A stretch of DNA of 64,000 nt from Burkholderiaceae bacterium. GTDB taxonomy: Bacteria; Pseudomonadota; Gammaproteobacteria; Burkholderiales; Burkholderiaceae. The stretch is from NCBI GenBank assembly GCA_947448415.1, contig CANFMT010000004.1, positions 51,253 through 115,252 on the forward strand. Direction: 5' to 3'. This document shows positions 36,319-45,707 of the stretch, piece after piece. The position numbers and the translations under genes are program-made. Numbering within the stretch: position 1 is the first letter of the stretch; each line of letters starts with the position of its first letter. A model generated the notes under the pieces. It saw only the letters and a list, made by a program, of their open reading frames with translations, was not told the DNA's origin and did not search any database.

Positions 36319-36971
36319 GTGATAAAGAGTTATTAATACCAGCATCACAGATGGACTCATCTGCCATCAATGCGCGCACTCGTCGTGGCCGCATTCAGAT
36401 GTTGTTGTTATTGCTTGCTTGTGCTTCACCAGTAATTGCCTCTTATTTTGCGTATTACGTGATTAAGCCTGAGGGCGGAAAAACAAATTTTGGAACGCTT
36501 GTTTATCCAGCTCAAGAATTTAATGCTGCTTGGCTAGATTTGCCAGTTAAGGGCAAATGGACTCTATTGATTGCGCGCCCAGCGGGTGAGTGTCAGATAA
36601 AAGATGAGAAATGCATAGAAGCTTTGTTTCTGATGCGTCAGACAAGAGTCGCTATGGGCAGAGAAAGTGGACGCTTGCAGCTTGTATGGGTCAATACCGA
36701 TGGTAAGCCTATCGATCCGGAAGTAACAAAGATTTATGACGAAAAAACAGCTGGCATGAAGGTTGTTTCACTGCCGTCGGATCCTCAGATCAGGGCTGAA
36801 TTCGAAGCTTGGCTCAATAAGGAGGGCGCTGGTAGTCAGATTCAACTCATTGATCCTAGTCCTGCCAAGATGATGTATTTCCCGGTGACTAATTCCCCTA
36901 AAGAATTTTCGAGCATGAAGAAGGACTTGGAAAAACTTCTGAAGTTAAATCATAAGGGCGAGAATCTGTAA
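36315..36971 (+). CDS. Hypothetical membrane-anchored protein of the oxidase assembly cluster
   Basis: The track start (36162) lies in SURF1. A GTG at 36315 overlaps the SURF1 stop (GTGA) with AGGGG upstream, giving 218 residues; the ATG at 36351 is an alternative. One transmembrane helix occupies about residues 28-48 (MLLLLLACASPVIASYFAYYV). The periplasmic part looks like a thioredoxin/Sco fold (GKWTLLIARPAGECQIKDEKCIEALFLMRQTRVAMG) but lacks CxxxC; two Cys are spaced by 6. It has no assigned function; a role in copper or heme handling is inferred from position. Confidence 0.75.
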   Translation: MSDKELLIPASQMDSSAINARTRRGRIQMLLLLLACASPVIASYFAYYVIKPEGGKTNFGTLVYPAQEFNAAWLDLPVKGKWTLLIARPAGECQIKDEKCIEALFLMRQTRVAMGRESGRLQLVWVNTDGKPIDPEVTKIYDEKTAGMKVVSLPSDPQIRAEFEAWLNKEGAGSQIQLIDPSPAKMMYFPVTNSPKEFSSMKKDLEKLLKLNHKGENL

Positions 36972-38092
36972 TGCCGAGTTTGATTTTGTTTCTGGAGTTA
37001 GCGGCCATCGCAATAATTTTTGCGGGTTTGCCACTACTCTACCTTTGGAAAAAGCCCGGCTTTAGTTTTTTCCAAAAACTCAATTGGGTGTTGGTATTTA
37101 TGACCTTTGATCTGATTGTGTTTGGCGCATTTACCCGCTTAACTGATTCAGGTTTGGGTTGTCCTGATTGGCCGGGGTGCTATGGCACTTCGAACCCTTT
37201 TCATGCGCTAGCCGATATACAGCAGGCTGAGAGTGCTATGCCTAGTGGCCCAGTGACTGTTATTAAAGCTTGGATTGAAATGATTCATCGCTATTTAGCC
37301 ATGACAGTAGGCGCATTGATTTTGGTTCAATTGGGTCTTGCATTTGGTAAGTTAAAGACTTTAGGAAACAAGCCCTTGTTTGGCAGTTTAGGTTTGTTTG
37401 CGTTGGTTTGTATTCAGGGCGCATTTGGCGCTTGGACCGTTACATTGAAATTGCAGCCAATCATTGTGACGATACATTTGATGTTGGCTTTAATTTTGTT
37501 GGCTTGTTTAACCACATATGCACAACAATCATGGGAAGAAAAACTTTCTGCAGTTCGAGTAATTCGAATTCGGCCACTGTCTGCACAATTTCTATTGCTT
37601 GCCTGCATTGTTTTATTTATTCAGATTTTCTTGGGGGCTTGGGTGAGCACCAACTATGCAGTCTTGGCATGCCCTGATTTTCCAACATGCTTAGGTAGCG
37701 CATGGCCCGAGACAAATTGGAGCGAGGGTTTCACTCTTTGGCGCCAGCTAGGCTTGAATGCTCAAGGTGATTTCATATCCCCCGCAGCCTTGCAAACGAT
37801 TCATTGGGCCCATCGGCTGTTTGCGGCGTTGGTATTCATGGTGCTTGGTACTTTGGGTGCGAGGGCTATTCAACTTGCCACCCCCGTTCTATCTGGACTG
37901 AGTCAGGTCGCCAAGCTTTTGTTGGGATTGCTGCTATTGCAGGTTCTTACGGGCATTTCTAATGTGGTGTTTCAGTGGCCGCTATTGGCCGCCTTGTTGC
38001 ATACCGCAGGCTCTGCTGCTTTGGTATTCTGTCTGGTCAGAATGAGTTATTGGGCTTCTTGGAAGCCTTTCATTCAAAAGAAGATTGTATAA
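36971..38092 (+). CDS. ctaA: Heme A synthase (COX15/CtaA family)
   Basis: Oxidises the heme O methyl group to heme A. A polytopic protein of 373 residues with two four-helix repeats. Conserved signatures are [22 protein letters not shown] near residue 55 and the equivalent [15 protein letters not shown] in the second half. Histidines for heme are in [25 protein letters not shown] and LLHTAGSA. It starts at the stop of the preceding gene (TAATG). Confidence 0.95.
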   Translation: MPSLILFLELAAIAIIFAGLPLLYLWKKPGFSFFQKLNWVLVFMTFDLIVFGAFTRLTDSGLGCPDWPGCYGTSNPFHALADIQQAESAMPSGPVTVIKAWIEMIHRYLAMTVGALILVQLGLAFGKLKTLGNKPLFGSLGLFALVCIQGAFGAWTVTLKLQPIIVTIHLMLALILLACLTTYAQQSWEEKLSAVRVIRIRPLSAQFLLLACIVLFIQIFLGAWVSTNYAVLACPDFPTCLGSAWPETNWSEGFTLWRQLGLNAQGDFISPAALQTIHWAHRLFAALVFMVLGTLGARAIQLATPVLSGLSQVAKLLLGLLLLQVLTGISNVVFQWPLLAALLHTAGSAALVFCLVRMSYWASWKPFIQKKIV

Positions 38093-38094
38093 AT

Positions 38095-38988
38095 ATGAGT
38101 GACTCCAAAATAAGCGCACCGGTGGCGATGCCACGTTGGCGGCAATATTGGGTTTTAACAAAACCTCGAGTGACTCAACTCGCTGTTTTTTGTGCTGTCA
38201 TCGGTATGTTCCTCGCTACGCCCGGAATGGTTCCTTGCCCAGTTCTCTTGGGGGGCATAGTGGGTATTTGGCTCTTGGCAAGTGCAGCATTTGCGGTAAA
38301 TTGTTTGATTGAGCAGGCCGTTGATGCCAAGATGAAGCGCACGTCTTGGCGCCCATCTGCTACAGGCGAGGTTACGCCTTTTCACATCATTATTTTTTCC
38401 ATCATTTTGGGCTCGCTCGGGATGATTATTTTGTGGAATTTCTGCAACCCCTTAACCATGTGGTTAACGCTCGCTACTTTCGTTGGTTATGCAGTGATCT
38501 ACACCTGGCTGCTTAAACCAGCAACGCCACAAAATATTGTGATTGGTGGACTATCAGGTGCTATGCCTCCAGCATTAGGTTGGGCGGCGGTAACTAATAC
38601 ACTGTCTGCAGAAGCGTGGCTCTTAGTCCTCATCATTTTTGTATGGACGCCCCCGCATTTCTGGGCTCTGGCTTTATATCGCCGTGACGATTATGTTCAG
38701 TCTGGCCTACCTATGTTGCCAGTGACACATGGTGAGCGCTTTACGCTGCTCAACATCTTGCTCTACACCCTAATCTTGATCGCTGCTACCTTGCTGCCTT
38801 ACATCTATGGCATGAGCGGTATGGTGTATTTGATCTCAGCCATCATTCTCGGTTTATTGTTTTTAGCTTATGTAGTGGCGCTATTCATTTCCTATAGCGA
38901 TGCTTTGGCTAAGAAAACTTTCCGCTTTTCGATAACCTATCTATCGCTACTTTTTGCGGCGCTCTTGGTAGATCATTATTTCCTATAA
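38095..38988 (+). CDS. ctaB: Protoheme IX farnesyltransferase
   Basis: UbiA-family prenyltransferase that makes heme O, the substrate of CtaA. The ATG at 38095, 2 bases after ctaA, gives 297 residues; the track start lies inside ctaA. Landmarks are [29 protein letters not shown] (an NxxxDxxxD-type motif with the D-x3-D spacing) and the second motif [19 protein letters not shown]. About nine transmembrane helices are expected. Confidence 0.95.
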   Translation: MSDSKISAPVAMPRWRQYWVLTKPRVTQLAVFCAVIGMFLATPGMVPCPVLLGGIVGIWLLASAAFAVNCLIEQAVDAKMKRTSWRPSATGEVTPFHIIIFSIILGSLGMIILWNFCNPLTMWLTLATFVGYAVIYTWLLKPATPQNIVIGGLSGAMPPALGWAAVTNTLSAEAWLLVLIIFVWTPPHFWALALYRRDDYVQSGLPMLPVTHGERFTLLNILLYTLILIAATLLPYIYGMSGMVYLISAIILGLLFLAYVVALFISYSDALAKKTFRFSITYLSLLFAALLVDHYFL

Positions 38989-38995
38989 GATCCAT

Positions 38996-39580
38996 ATGAA
39001 TTTTCTGCGCGTTTGCTTTTTAGCAATTCTGTGTTTTGTATTAACTGCTTGCAGCCCAAAGCCAGAATTCAAAAATATTGATATCACTGGTAGTACAGCA
39101 TTTGGTAAAGACTTTAGCTTGCTTGATTCTGATGGCAAGGTGAGAACCTTGGCTGACTTTAAGGGCAAAGTAGTAGTGATGTTCTTTGGATACACTCAAT
39201 GCCCTGATGTTTGTCCAACTACCTTGACTGAAATGCAGCAAGTCATGACCTTGTTGGGACCCCAGTCAGATAAGGTTCAAGTGCTCTTTGTAACGGTAGA
39301 TCCAGAGCGTGATACGGCTGCAATTCTGAAGCAGTATGTACCTTCATTTGATCCTCGCTTCCTAGGGTTACGTCCGGCTGATGAGGCAGCATTAGAGAAG
39401 GTTACCAAGGACTTTAAGATTTATTACAAAAAGGTAGCAGGCTCAAGTCCGGGCTCTTACACAATGGACCACACCGCTGGAAGTTATGCGTTTGACCCCG
39501 AAGGTCGATTGCGTTTGTATATCAAACACGCCCAAGGTCCGGAAACCTTGGCGCATGATTTGAAAGAATTGTTAAAGTAA
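38996..39580 (+). CDS. SCO family copper chaperone, lipoprotein
   Basis: Sco1/SenC-type thioredoxin-fold protein for the CuA site. A signal peptide ends in lipobox LTAC (Cys19), so it is membrane-anchored by lipid. The copper-binding CPDVC is at residues 69-73 and the third ligand His is in MDHTAGSYAFDPEG. The 194-residue length is normal. It is the last gene of the oxidase assembly group and is convergent with rpoH. Confidence 0.94.
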   Translation: MNFLRVCFLAILCFVLTACSPKPEFKNIDITGSTAFGKDFSLLDSDGKVRTLADFKGKVVVMFFGYTQCPDVCPTTLTEMQQVMTLLGPQSDKVQVLFVTVDPERDTAAILKQYVPSFDPRFLGLRPADEAALEKVTKDFKIYYKKVAGSSPGSYTMDHTAGSYAFDPEGRLRLYIKHAQGPETLAHDLKELLK

Positions 39581-39605
39581 AAAGTAGGAATGCTGTTTGC
39601 GCTGT

Positions 39606-40529
39606 TTAGGCGGCTTGCAGCAAGCCGCGCATTTTCTTGAGTGCGGCAGTTTCGATTTGGCGAACGCGTTCTGCAGAGATACCATATTCACTGGCAAGAT
39701 CATGCAATGTCTTGGTACCTTTGCCATCAGCATCCATTGCCAACCAGCGAGATTGAACAATGTCACGACTGCGCTCATCTAAAGCCATAAGTGCTTGATC
39801 AAGCTTAGGGCCTTGCAAGGCATCTGCCTCGGCGCTAGCGATACGAGCTGTAGGCTCTTGAGTATTGTCAGCTAGCCATTGAATTGGTGCATAAGCAGAT
39901 TCATCATCGCTGTCATCACCCTCAAGGGCAACATCGCCGCCGGCAAGACGCATTTCCATTTCTTTAACGTCAGAACCTTTTACATCCAGCGCTTTAGCCA
40001 AAGCTTCTACTTCACTTGGAGTTAGTGCGCTAAGAGTAGGTTTATTACTGCGTAAGTTAAAAAACAGCTTGCGTTGTGCTTTAGTGGTTGCTGTTTTAAC
40101 CAAGCGCCAATTCTTGAGAATGTACTCATGAATTTCAGCTTTGATCCAGTGGATCGCATAAGACACTAAGCGAGCACCATTGCTTGGGTCATAGCGTTTG
40201 ACCGCTTTCATCAAACCAATATTGCCTTCTTGAATTAAGTCGGCATGGGGAATGCCATAGCCAAGATATTGGCGTGCAACAGAAACCACTAAACGTAGAT
40301 GAGAAAGAACTAATGTTTTAGCGGCATCAACATTTTCTGTGCGACGAAATTCCTGCGCAAGATGTAACTCTTCCGCAGCGCTAAGCATTGGTACGCGATT
40401 GACGTACGCAATATATGAATCGAGAGTGCCAACCCCTAAAGTTGGCAACATCGGAAATGCAGACGCCGCCGCAGTCTGCGCGACTGGCAGTGTTTGCATG
40501 CTTTGTTTGTCAGATTTCTTAATTACCAT
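39606..40529 (-). CDS. rpoH: RNA polymerase sigma factor RpoH (sigma-32)
   Basis: Heat-shock sigma factor of 307 residues. Region 2 has HADLIQEGNIGLMKAVKRYDPSNGARLVSYAIHWIKAEIHEYIL with the -10 recognition helix. The diagnostic RpoH box QRKLFFNLR follows near residue 155. Region 4 ends with a helix-turn-helix (LHDLASEYGISAERVRQIETAALKKM). An acidic insertion GDDSDDESAY lies between regions 3 and 4. A perfect CIRCE operator lies 36 bases upstream. It is 90 bases from ftsY; ftsE and ftsX, which separate these genes in E. coli, are not here. Confidence 0.96.
   Translation of the reverse strand: MVIKKSDKQSMQTLPVAQTAAASAFPMLPTLGVGTLDSYIAYVNRVPMLSAAEELHLAQEFRRTENVDAAKTLVLSHLRLVVSVARQYLGYGIPHADLIQEGNIGLMKAVKRYDPSNGARLVSYAIHWIKAEIHEYILKNWRLVKTATTKAQRKLFFNLRSNKPTLSALTPSEVEALAKALDVKGSDVKEMEMRLAGGDVALEGDDSDDESAYAPIQWLADNTQEPTARIASAEADALQGPKLDQALMALDERSRDIVQSRWLAMDADGKGTKTLHDLASEYGISAERVRQIETAALKKMRGLLQAA
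39610..39628. terminator. Hairpin at the rpoH 3' end / sco downstream
   Basis: GCGGCTTGC A GCAAGCCGC is a near-perfect inverted repeat covering the last rpoH codons. In the plus direction GCATTTTCTT follows, so it may terminate the sco transcript. It is coding sequence in rpoH, so conservation could be for protein. Confidence 0.3.
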
Positions 40530-40551
40530 TTTTTATAAATATGAGGTGTTA

Positions 40552-40580
40552 ATGAAATTCTATTTTAGCACTCTTGTCAA
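40552..40580 (-). promoter_or_regulatory. Putative rpoH promoter
   Basis: On the minus strand a perfect TTGACA (40575-40580) is followed after 17 bases by TTTCAT (4 of 6 to consensus). The TTGACA lies in the centre of the CIRCE element, so HrcA binding would block it. The predicted leader is about 16 bases with no Shine-Dalgarno. Confidence 0.45.
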
Positions 40581-40591
40581 GAGAGTGCTAA
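40565..40591. promoter_or_regulatory. CIRCE element (HrcA operator) upstream of rpoH
   Basis: TTAGCACTC-TTGTCAAGA-GAGTGCTAA is an exact 9-9-9 match to the CIRCE consensus, the inverted repeat bound by the heat-shock repressor HrcA. It lies 36 bases upstream of the rpoH ATG and 29 bases past the ftsY stop. groESL and dnaK operons usually carry this operator; here it marks the sigma-32 gene. Confidence 0.93.
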
Positions 40592-40619
40592 TGGAATATG
40601 AAGTCTATAACTTATTGAT

Positions 40620-41510
40620 TTAATTGAATAATTCAGATGAATATTGCCCTGCTGTAAAGGGGGCTAAATCATCAATTCCTTCACCTTTACCAAGAGCTAA
40701 AACAGCTGGTTTTGGGTCATCCTGTAGGGTGTGAGCCAACGCGCAGATTACTCCGCCTTTGGCGGTCCCATCAAGCTTGGTAACAATGATTCCAGTAAGG
40801 CCTAAGGCAGCATGAAAAGCTTTCACTTGACTCAATCCGTTCTGCCCTGTGTTGCCATCTAAAACCAGCAAGGTATGGTGAGGGGCCCCAGGAAGCGCCT
40901 TGCCAATGACCCGTTTCACTTTCTTCAACTCTTCCATGAGGTTGTCTTGAGTCGCAAGACGGCCTGCAGTGTCAATAATGAGAATATCGTTTTTGCGAGA
41001 AACAGCAGCATGAATGGCGTCGTGCGCAACGGCAGCAGCATCGCCACCCTCCTGGGTGATGACCTCAACTTGATTGCGTGTACCCCATTCTTGTAGTTGA
41101 TTGCGTGCAGCAGCCCTAAAGGTATCTCCGGCAGCCAATAAGATCGATTTGCCTTGAGATTGGAAGAGTCTGCAAAGCTTGCCTATGGTTGTAGTTTTAC
41201 CGGCACCATTGACCCCAACAACCAACCAAACCTCGGGTGTATGGGCCTGCTGGCTTGTAAACAGTGGGTTTGATGATGGTTCGATGGCAGCTAATAGTGA
41301 GCTAACTTCTTGGACTAGAAGCGCTTGCAGTTCTTCGGGGCTAGAAGCTTTTTCAGATTTTGCCGCTTTACGTAACTTGCTGATTAATTGTTCAGTCGTG
41401 GGCAGGCCCACATCACTTTGAATCAGTGATTCTTCTAAGGCATTAAACCAAGATTCATCAATCTTGCCTGATTTAAATAGAGAGCCGAGGGTTTTACGTA
41501 AGCTGAACAT
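40620..41510 (-). CDS. ftsY: Signal recognition particle receptor FtsY
   Basis: SRP GTPase receptor for co-translational membrane targeting. The 296 residues contain only a short N region and the NG domain: G1 is GVNGAGKTTTIGKLC (about 105-119), then DTFRAAARNQLQEW, DTAGRL, TKLDGTAKGG and the closing GEGIDDLAPF. The long acidic A domain of E. coli FtsY is absent, which is common outside enterics. It is divergent from the M16 peptidase pair. Confidence 0.95.
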   Translation of the reverse strand: MFSLRKTLGSLFKSGKIDESWFNALEESLIQSDVGLPTTEQLISKLRKAAKSEKASSPEELQALLVQEVSSLLAAIEPSSNPLFTSQQAHTPEVWLVVGVNGAGKTTTIGKLCRLFQSQGKSILLAAGDTFRAAARNQLQEWGTRNQVEVITQEGGDAAAVAHDAIHAAVSRKNDILIIDTAGRLATQDNLMEELKKVKRVIGKALPGAPHHTLLVLDGNTGQNGLSQVKAFHAALGLTGIIVTKLDGTAKGGVICALAHTLQDDPKPAVLALGKGEGIDDLAPFTAGQYSSELFN

Positions 41511-41573
41511 AATCGATACAATTTAAACCTTGCATCTTATCAATTTAATTCTTGGGATATGGTGATTTAGCAG

Positions 41574-42938
41574 ATGCGCTCGAATTTACTCCGAATTTCC
41601 TTCTTATTCCTCCTGTTTGCTCACTTGTCTTGGGCTAGCGCTAGCGATTCCCCCGATACCTACGAGTATCAGTTGAGTAATGGCCTTAAGTTGATTGTTC
41701 GTGAAGATCATCGCGCCCCAACGGTCGCCCACATGGTTTGGTATCGAGCTGGTTCCATGGATGAAAGCAATGGCCGCACAGGCGTTGCTCATGTCCTTGA
41801 GCACATGATGTTTAAGGGCACACATAAGGTAAAAGCAGGAGAATTCTCACGCCTAGTAGCGGCTGTTGGCGGCCGTGAAAATGCATTTACCTCTCGTGAT
41901 TACACGGCGTACTTTCAGCAAGTTGAAAAATCTAAACTTGAAGAGGTCATCAAGCTTGAGGCGGATCGTATGTCTAACCTTAATTTTGATGATGCAGAAT
42001 TCTTAAAAGAAATTCAGGTGGTAATGGAAGAGCGACGTTTGCGTACAGAAGATAATCCAAGCAGTCTTCTTAATGAATCGCTCATGGCAACTGCTTTTAT
42101 GAGTTCGCCCTATCGCCATCCAGTTGTTGGCTGGATGAATGATTTGCAGAATATGACAGCTTCGGATGCGCGGGAATGGTATCGCAGTTGGTATGCGCCA
42201 AATAATGCAATAGTTGTAATAAGCGGCGATGTGGATGAGAAACAAGTTCTCGCCATAGTTGAAAAATATTACGGCGCAGCAGCTGCACATGATTTGCCAG
42301 TCCGTAAACCACAAATTGAGCCACCCCAGAAAGGTATAAAGCAGGTTCAAGTAAAAGCCCCCGCTGATAATGCTCAACTAGCTATGGCTTGGAAGGTTCC
42401 TAGATTGGAGCCCGGCAAGCTTGATAATGTTGAGCCTTATGCCCTAGAGCTTCTGACAGCAGTCCTTGATGGATACGATAACGCTAGATTAAATCGCGCT
42501 CTTGTTAAGCAAGAGAAGGTGGTAAACGATGTCGGTGTTGGCTATGACATGGTCTCTCGCGGCCCAGAATTATTCCTTATTAGTGCAACGATGGCTAAAG
42601 GTAAAACGGTAGAGCAAGCGCAGGCGAGTATCCGCAAAGTACTTGATGAGCTCAAGAAAAATGGAATATTAGATTCCGAATTAAAGAGAATTAAAGTTCG
42701 TATTCTTTCTGAGCAAATTTATAAACGCGACTCTATCTTTGGTCAGGCAATGGAAATTGGTAGCACTGAAATGGCAGGATTTTCTTGGAAAGACATCAAT
42801 TACATGTTGGAGAAAATGCAAGCCATTACCCCAGAGCAAGTACAAGCAGTAGCTAAAAAATATTTAGTTGATGAAGGCTTGACGATTGCGGTATTAGATC
42901 CGCAAGTACGCAAGTCAGTAGATAAGGAGGGTAAATAA
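41574..42938 (+). CDS. M16 family zinc metallopeptidase (catalytic partner)
   Basis: A 454-residue exported peptidase with a signal peptide (LSWASASD, about residue 22). The inverted zinc motif HxxEH is HVLEH at 73-77 with the third ligand Glu downstream in KLEADRMSNL. The C-terminal half is the second, non-catalytic M16 repeat. It is coupled (TAATG) to a second M16 protein lacking the zinc motif, so a periplasmic heterodimer like mitochondrial processing peptidase is likely. The substrate is unknown. Confidence 0.92.
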   Translation: MRSNLLRISFLFLLFAHLSWASASDSPDTYEYQLSNGLKLIVREDHRAPTVAHMVWYRAGSMDESNGRTGVAHVLEHMMFKGTHKVKAGEFSRLVAAVGGRENAFTSRDYTAYFQQVEKSKLEEVIKLEADRMSNLNFDDAEFLKEIQVVMEERRLRTEDNPSSLLNESLMATAFMSSPYRHPVVGWMNDLQNMTASDAREWYRSWYAPNNAIVVISGDVDEKQVLAIVEKYYGAAAAHDLPVRKPQIEPPQKGIKQVQVKAPADNAQLAMAWKVPRLEPGKLDNVEPYALELLTAVLDGYDNARLNRALVKQEKVVNDVGVGYDMVSRGPELFLISATMAKGKTVEQAQASIRKVLDELKKNGILDSELKRIKVRILSEQIYKRDSIFGQAMEIGSTEMAGFSWKDINYMLEKMQAITPEQVQAVAKKYLVDEGLTIAVLDPQVRKSVDKEGK

Positions 42939-44275
42939 TGAAGGCCCTCAAGCAAATTATTTTGTCTAGTATTTTGATCTTGGGCATCTTAAATAGCGCC
43001 CATGCCATTTTGCCGATTGAGCAGTTAGACTCGTTTAGGGGAGCCAAAGCTTATTTAGTGCAAACCAAAGCGTTGCCCATGGTAGATATTGAGGTCAGCA
43101 TTGACGCGGGCGATCGATATGATCCAGCTGGAAAAAGTGGCTTAGCTGATATGACTGCTGCCCTGATGAATTATGGGGTTCGAGGCAATAAAGGTGTCTT
43201 AACTGAGGCACAAATTGCTGATGAAATTGCAGATCTAGGAGCTAATATTGGATTGTCTGTTGGTGGTGAACGGGCAATCTTGCGCATCCGCAGTCTTAGC
43301 AGAAAAGATCTACGAGACAGGGCGGTTCAACTGGCTGCAGCAATGTTAAGTGCGCCGACCTATGATGCCAAAATTATTGAGCGTGAGAAACAGAGAACTA
43401 TTACTAGCTTGCGCGAAGCAGAAACCAAGCCAGAGTTTGTTTTGGAGAAGCGCTTCAAGAAATTAGTTTATGGCAGCTATCCCTTGGCTAATACTCCATC
43501 AGTTCAGTCTATTGCCGCAGTTACTACGACTGATTTAATGCAATTTCATAAACAGTTTTATCGCGGTGATCGCATGATTATCAGCATAGTAGGTGATGTC
43601 GATCGCGCACAGGCTAATGAAATGATTCAAGCTTTGCTTAAGCAGATTCCAGAATCTGGATCCCCTATAGCGAAGTTACCAGAACTGAATCGCTCGCCAG
43701 TAGAGCCTTTAGATCAAAGGGAGATCAAGATTCCCTTTGATTCTCAGCAAGCGCACATTGCAATCGGAATGACTGCCGTTGCAAGAAATAATCCTGATTA
43801 TTTCCCGCTCTTAGTGGGCAATTACATCTTGGGCGGCGGAGGCTTCGTCTCGCGTCTTATGTCTGAGGTGCGAGAGAAGCGTGGCCTTGCTTACAGCGTA
43901 TTTAGTTACTTTGCGCCTGGCCAGGAAAACGGCATTTTTCAAGCGGGCTTGCAGACTAAGAGTGATCAGGGTGCTTTAGCGCTTGAGGTTATGAGTTCAA
44001 CGATTGCTAAATTTATTTCTGAGGGCCCCACTCCATCTGAGTTAATGGCTGCCAAAGCAAATCTAGTGAATGGTTACCCACTTCGTATAGACAACAATCG
44101 TAAGTTACTCGATAACGTTTCTTCAATTGTGTGGAATGGCTTGCCGCTTGACACTATGGAGATTTGGACAAAGCAGGTTGAAGCAGTATCTTTAGATCAA
44201 GTAAGTAATGCGTTCCAGAAATACTTGGCGATGGATCGTATGAAGATCGTAGTGCTAGGAGCTAAAAATCAATAG
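42938..44275 (+). CDS. M16 family peptidase-like protein (non-catalytic partner)
   Basis: A 445-residue exported protein (signal peptide ending near HAILP). The position of HxxEH reads SGLADMTAALMNYG, so zinc ligands are lost. The second-half R/Y motif is retained: GGGGFVSRLMSEVREKRGLAYSVFSYF, which binds substrate in M16 dimers. It starts in the stop codon of the catalytic partner. Its last codons overlap the proposed rsmD start and supply the AGGAG used by rsmD. Confidence 0.9.
   Translation: MKALKQIILSSILILGILNSAHAILPIEQLDSFRGAKAYLVQTKALPMVDIEVSIDAGDRYDPAGKSGLADMTAALMNYGVRGNKGVLTEAQIADEIADLGANIGLSVGGERAILRIRSLSRKDLRDRAVQLAAAMLSAPTYDAKIIEREKQRTITSLREAETKPEFVLEKRFKKLVYGSYPLANTPSVQSIAAVTTTDLMQFHKQFYRGDRMIISIVGDVDRAQANEMIQALLKQIPESGSPIAKLPELNRSPVEPLDQREIKIPFDSQQAHIAIGMTAVARNNPDYFPLLVGNYILGGGGFVSRLMSEVREKRGLAYSVFSYFAPGQENGIFQAGLQTKSDQGALALEVMSSTIAKFISEGPTPSELMAAKANLVNGYPLRIDNNRKLLDNVSSIVWNGLPLDTMEIWTKQVEAVSLDQVSNAFQKYLAMDRMKIVVLGAKNQ
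44257..44270 (+). promoter_or_regulatory. Shine-Dalgarno and AUC start of rsmD
   Basis: AGGAG (44257-44261), six bases (CTAAAA), then ATC at 44268 in the rsmD frame. The frame is closed at TAG 44256-44258 and has no ATG, GTG or TTG until 44355, which is past the conserved N-terminus. This decides the start as a rare non-AUG codon. Confidence 0.6.
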
Positions 44276-44885
44276 GCCCAATAAGACTCTCAGGGCTGAG
44301 CCACCAAAGAAGATTCGTATTATTGGCGGTAATTGGCGCAGCCGCTTACTGACAGTGATGGAGTTGCCCGGCTTACGACCCACCACAGATCGAATTCGGG
44401 AAACTTTATTTAATTGGCTTGGACAAGATTTAACTGGATTGCGCTGCTTGGATCTATTTGCGGGAACTGGAGCTTTGGGTTTTGAGGCCGCATCTAGAGG
44501 CGCTGATTTTGTCGTTTTATTGGAAAAAGATAAAAAGGCATTTACAAATTTAAAAACGAATTTTGCTTTATTGCAGTCTTCACCAGCCTCTGGGGTTGTT
44601 GAGATAATCCATCAAGATAGTTTGGAGTACTTAAAGCAACAGGCTGATCGTTCCAGTAATTTAATTTTTATTGACCCACCCTTTCAGGATTTTGGCTTAT
44701 TTGATCGCGCGCTCATAGAGGCGGCCAGAGTGTGCGACGACACTCCCGGGGGCGGTATTTATGTTGAATTTCCTTCTATTCGTCCCCGAGAGGAGATAGA
44801 GGCCCTTCTGCCAGCATGGCACTGTGGAAAATACTTAGAGGCAGGTCAGGTAAAAGCTTGTCTATTTCGAGGTGGAAGGGACTAA
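44268..44885 (+). CDS. rsmD: 16S rRNA (guanine(966)-N(2))-methyltransferase
   Basis: Methylates G966 of 16S rRNA, next to the P-site. The track starts at GTG 44355 and misses the family N-terminus, but the same frame upstream encodes KKIRIIGGNWRSRLL, matching the conserved RIIGGxWRGR. From ATC at 44268 the protein has 205 residues (E. coli 198) and begins (M)NRPNKT, like E. coli MKKPN. Further motifs are LRPTTDRIRETLFNWL, CLDLFAGTGALGFEAASRGA (SAM) and the catalytic IFIDPPFQD. It overlaps the M16 gene by 8 bases. Confidence 0.88.
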   Translation: MNRPNKTLRAEPPKKIRIIGGNWRSRLLTVMELPGLRPTTDRIRETLFNWLGQDLTGLRCLDLFAGTGALGFEAASRGADFVVLLEKDKKAFTNLKTNFALLQSSPASGVVEIIHQDSLEYLKQQADRSSNLIFIDPPFQDFGLFDRALIEAARVCDDTPGGGIYVEFPSIRPREEIEALLPAWHCGKYLEAGQVKACLFRGGRD

Positions 44886-44921
44886 ACTCTTGCCTGTAGC
44901 TGAAAAAGCCTTAGGAGAGTT

Positions 44922-45703
<782 letters not shown>

Positions 45704-45707
45704 GTAA

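Noticed and set aside
44355-44357. GTG 44355 as the rsmD start
   Set aside because: It would delete the conserved RIIGGNWR segment that is encoded in frame just upstream.
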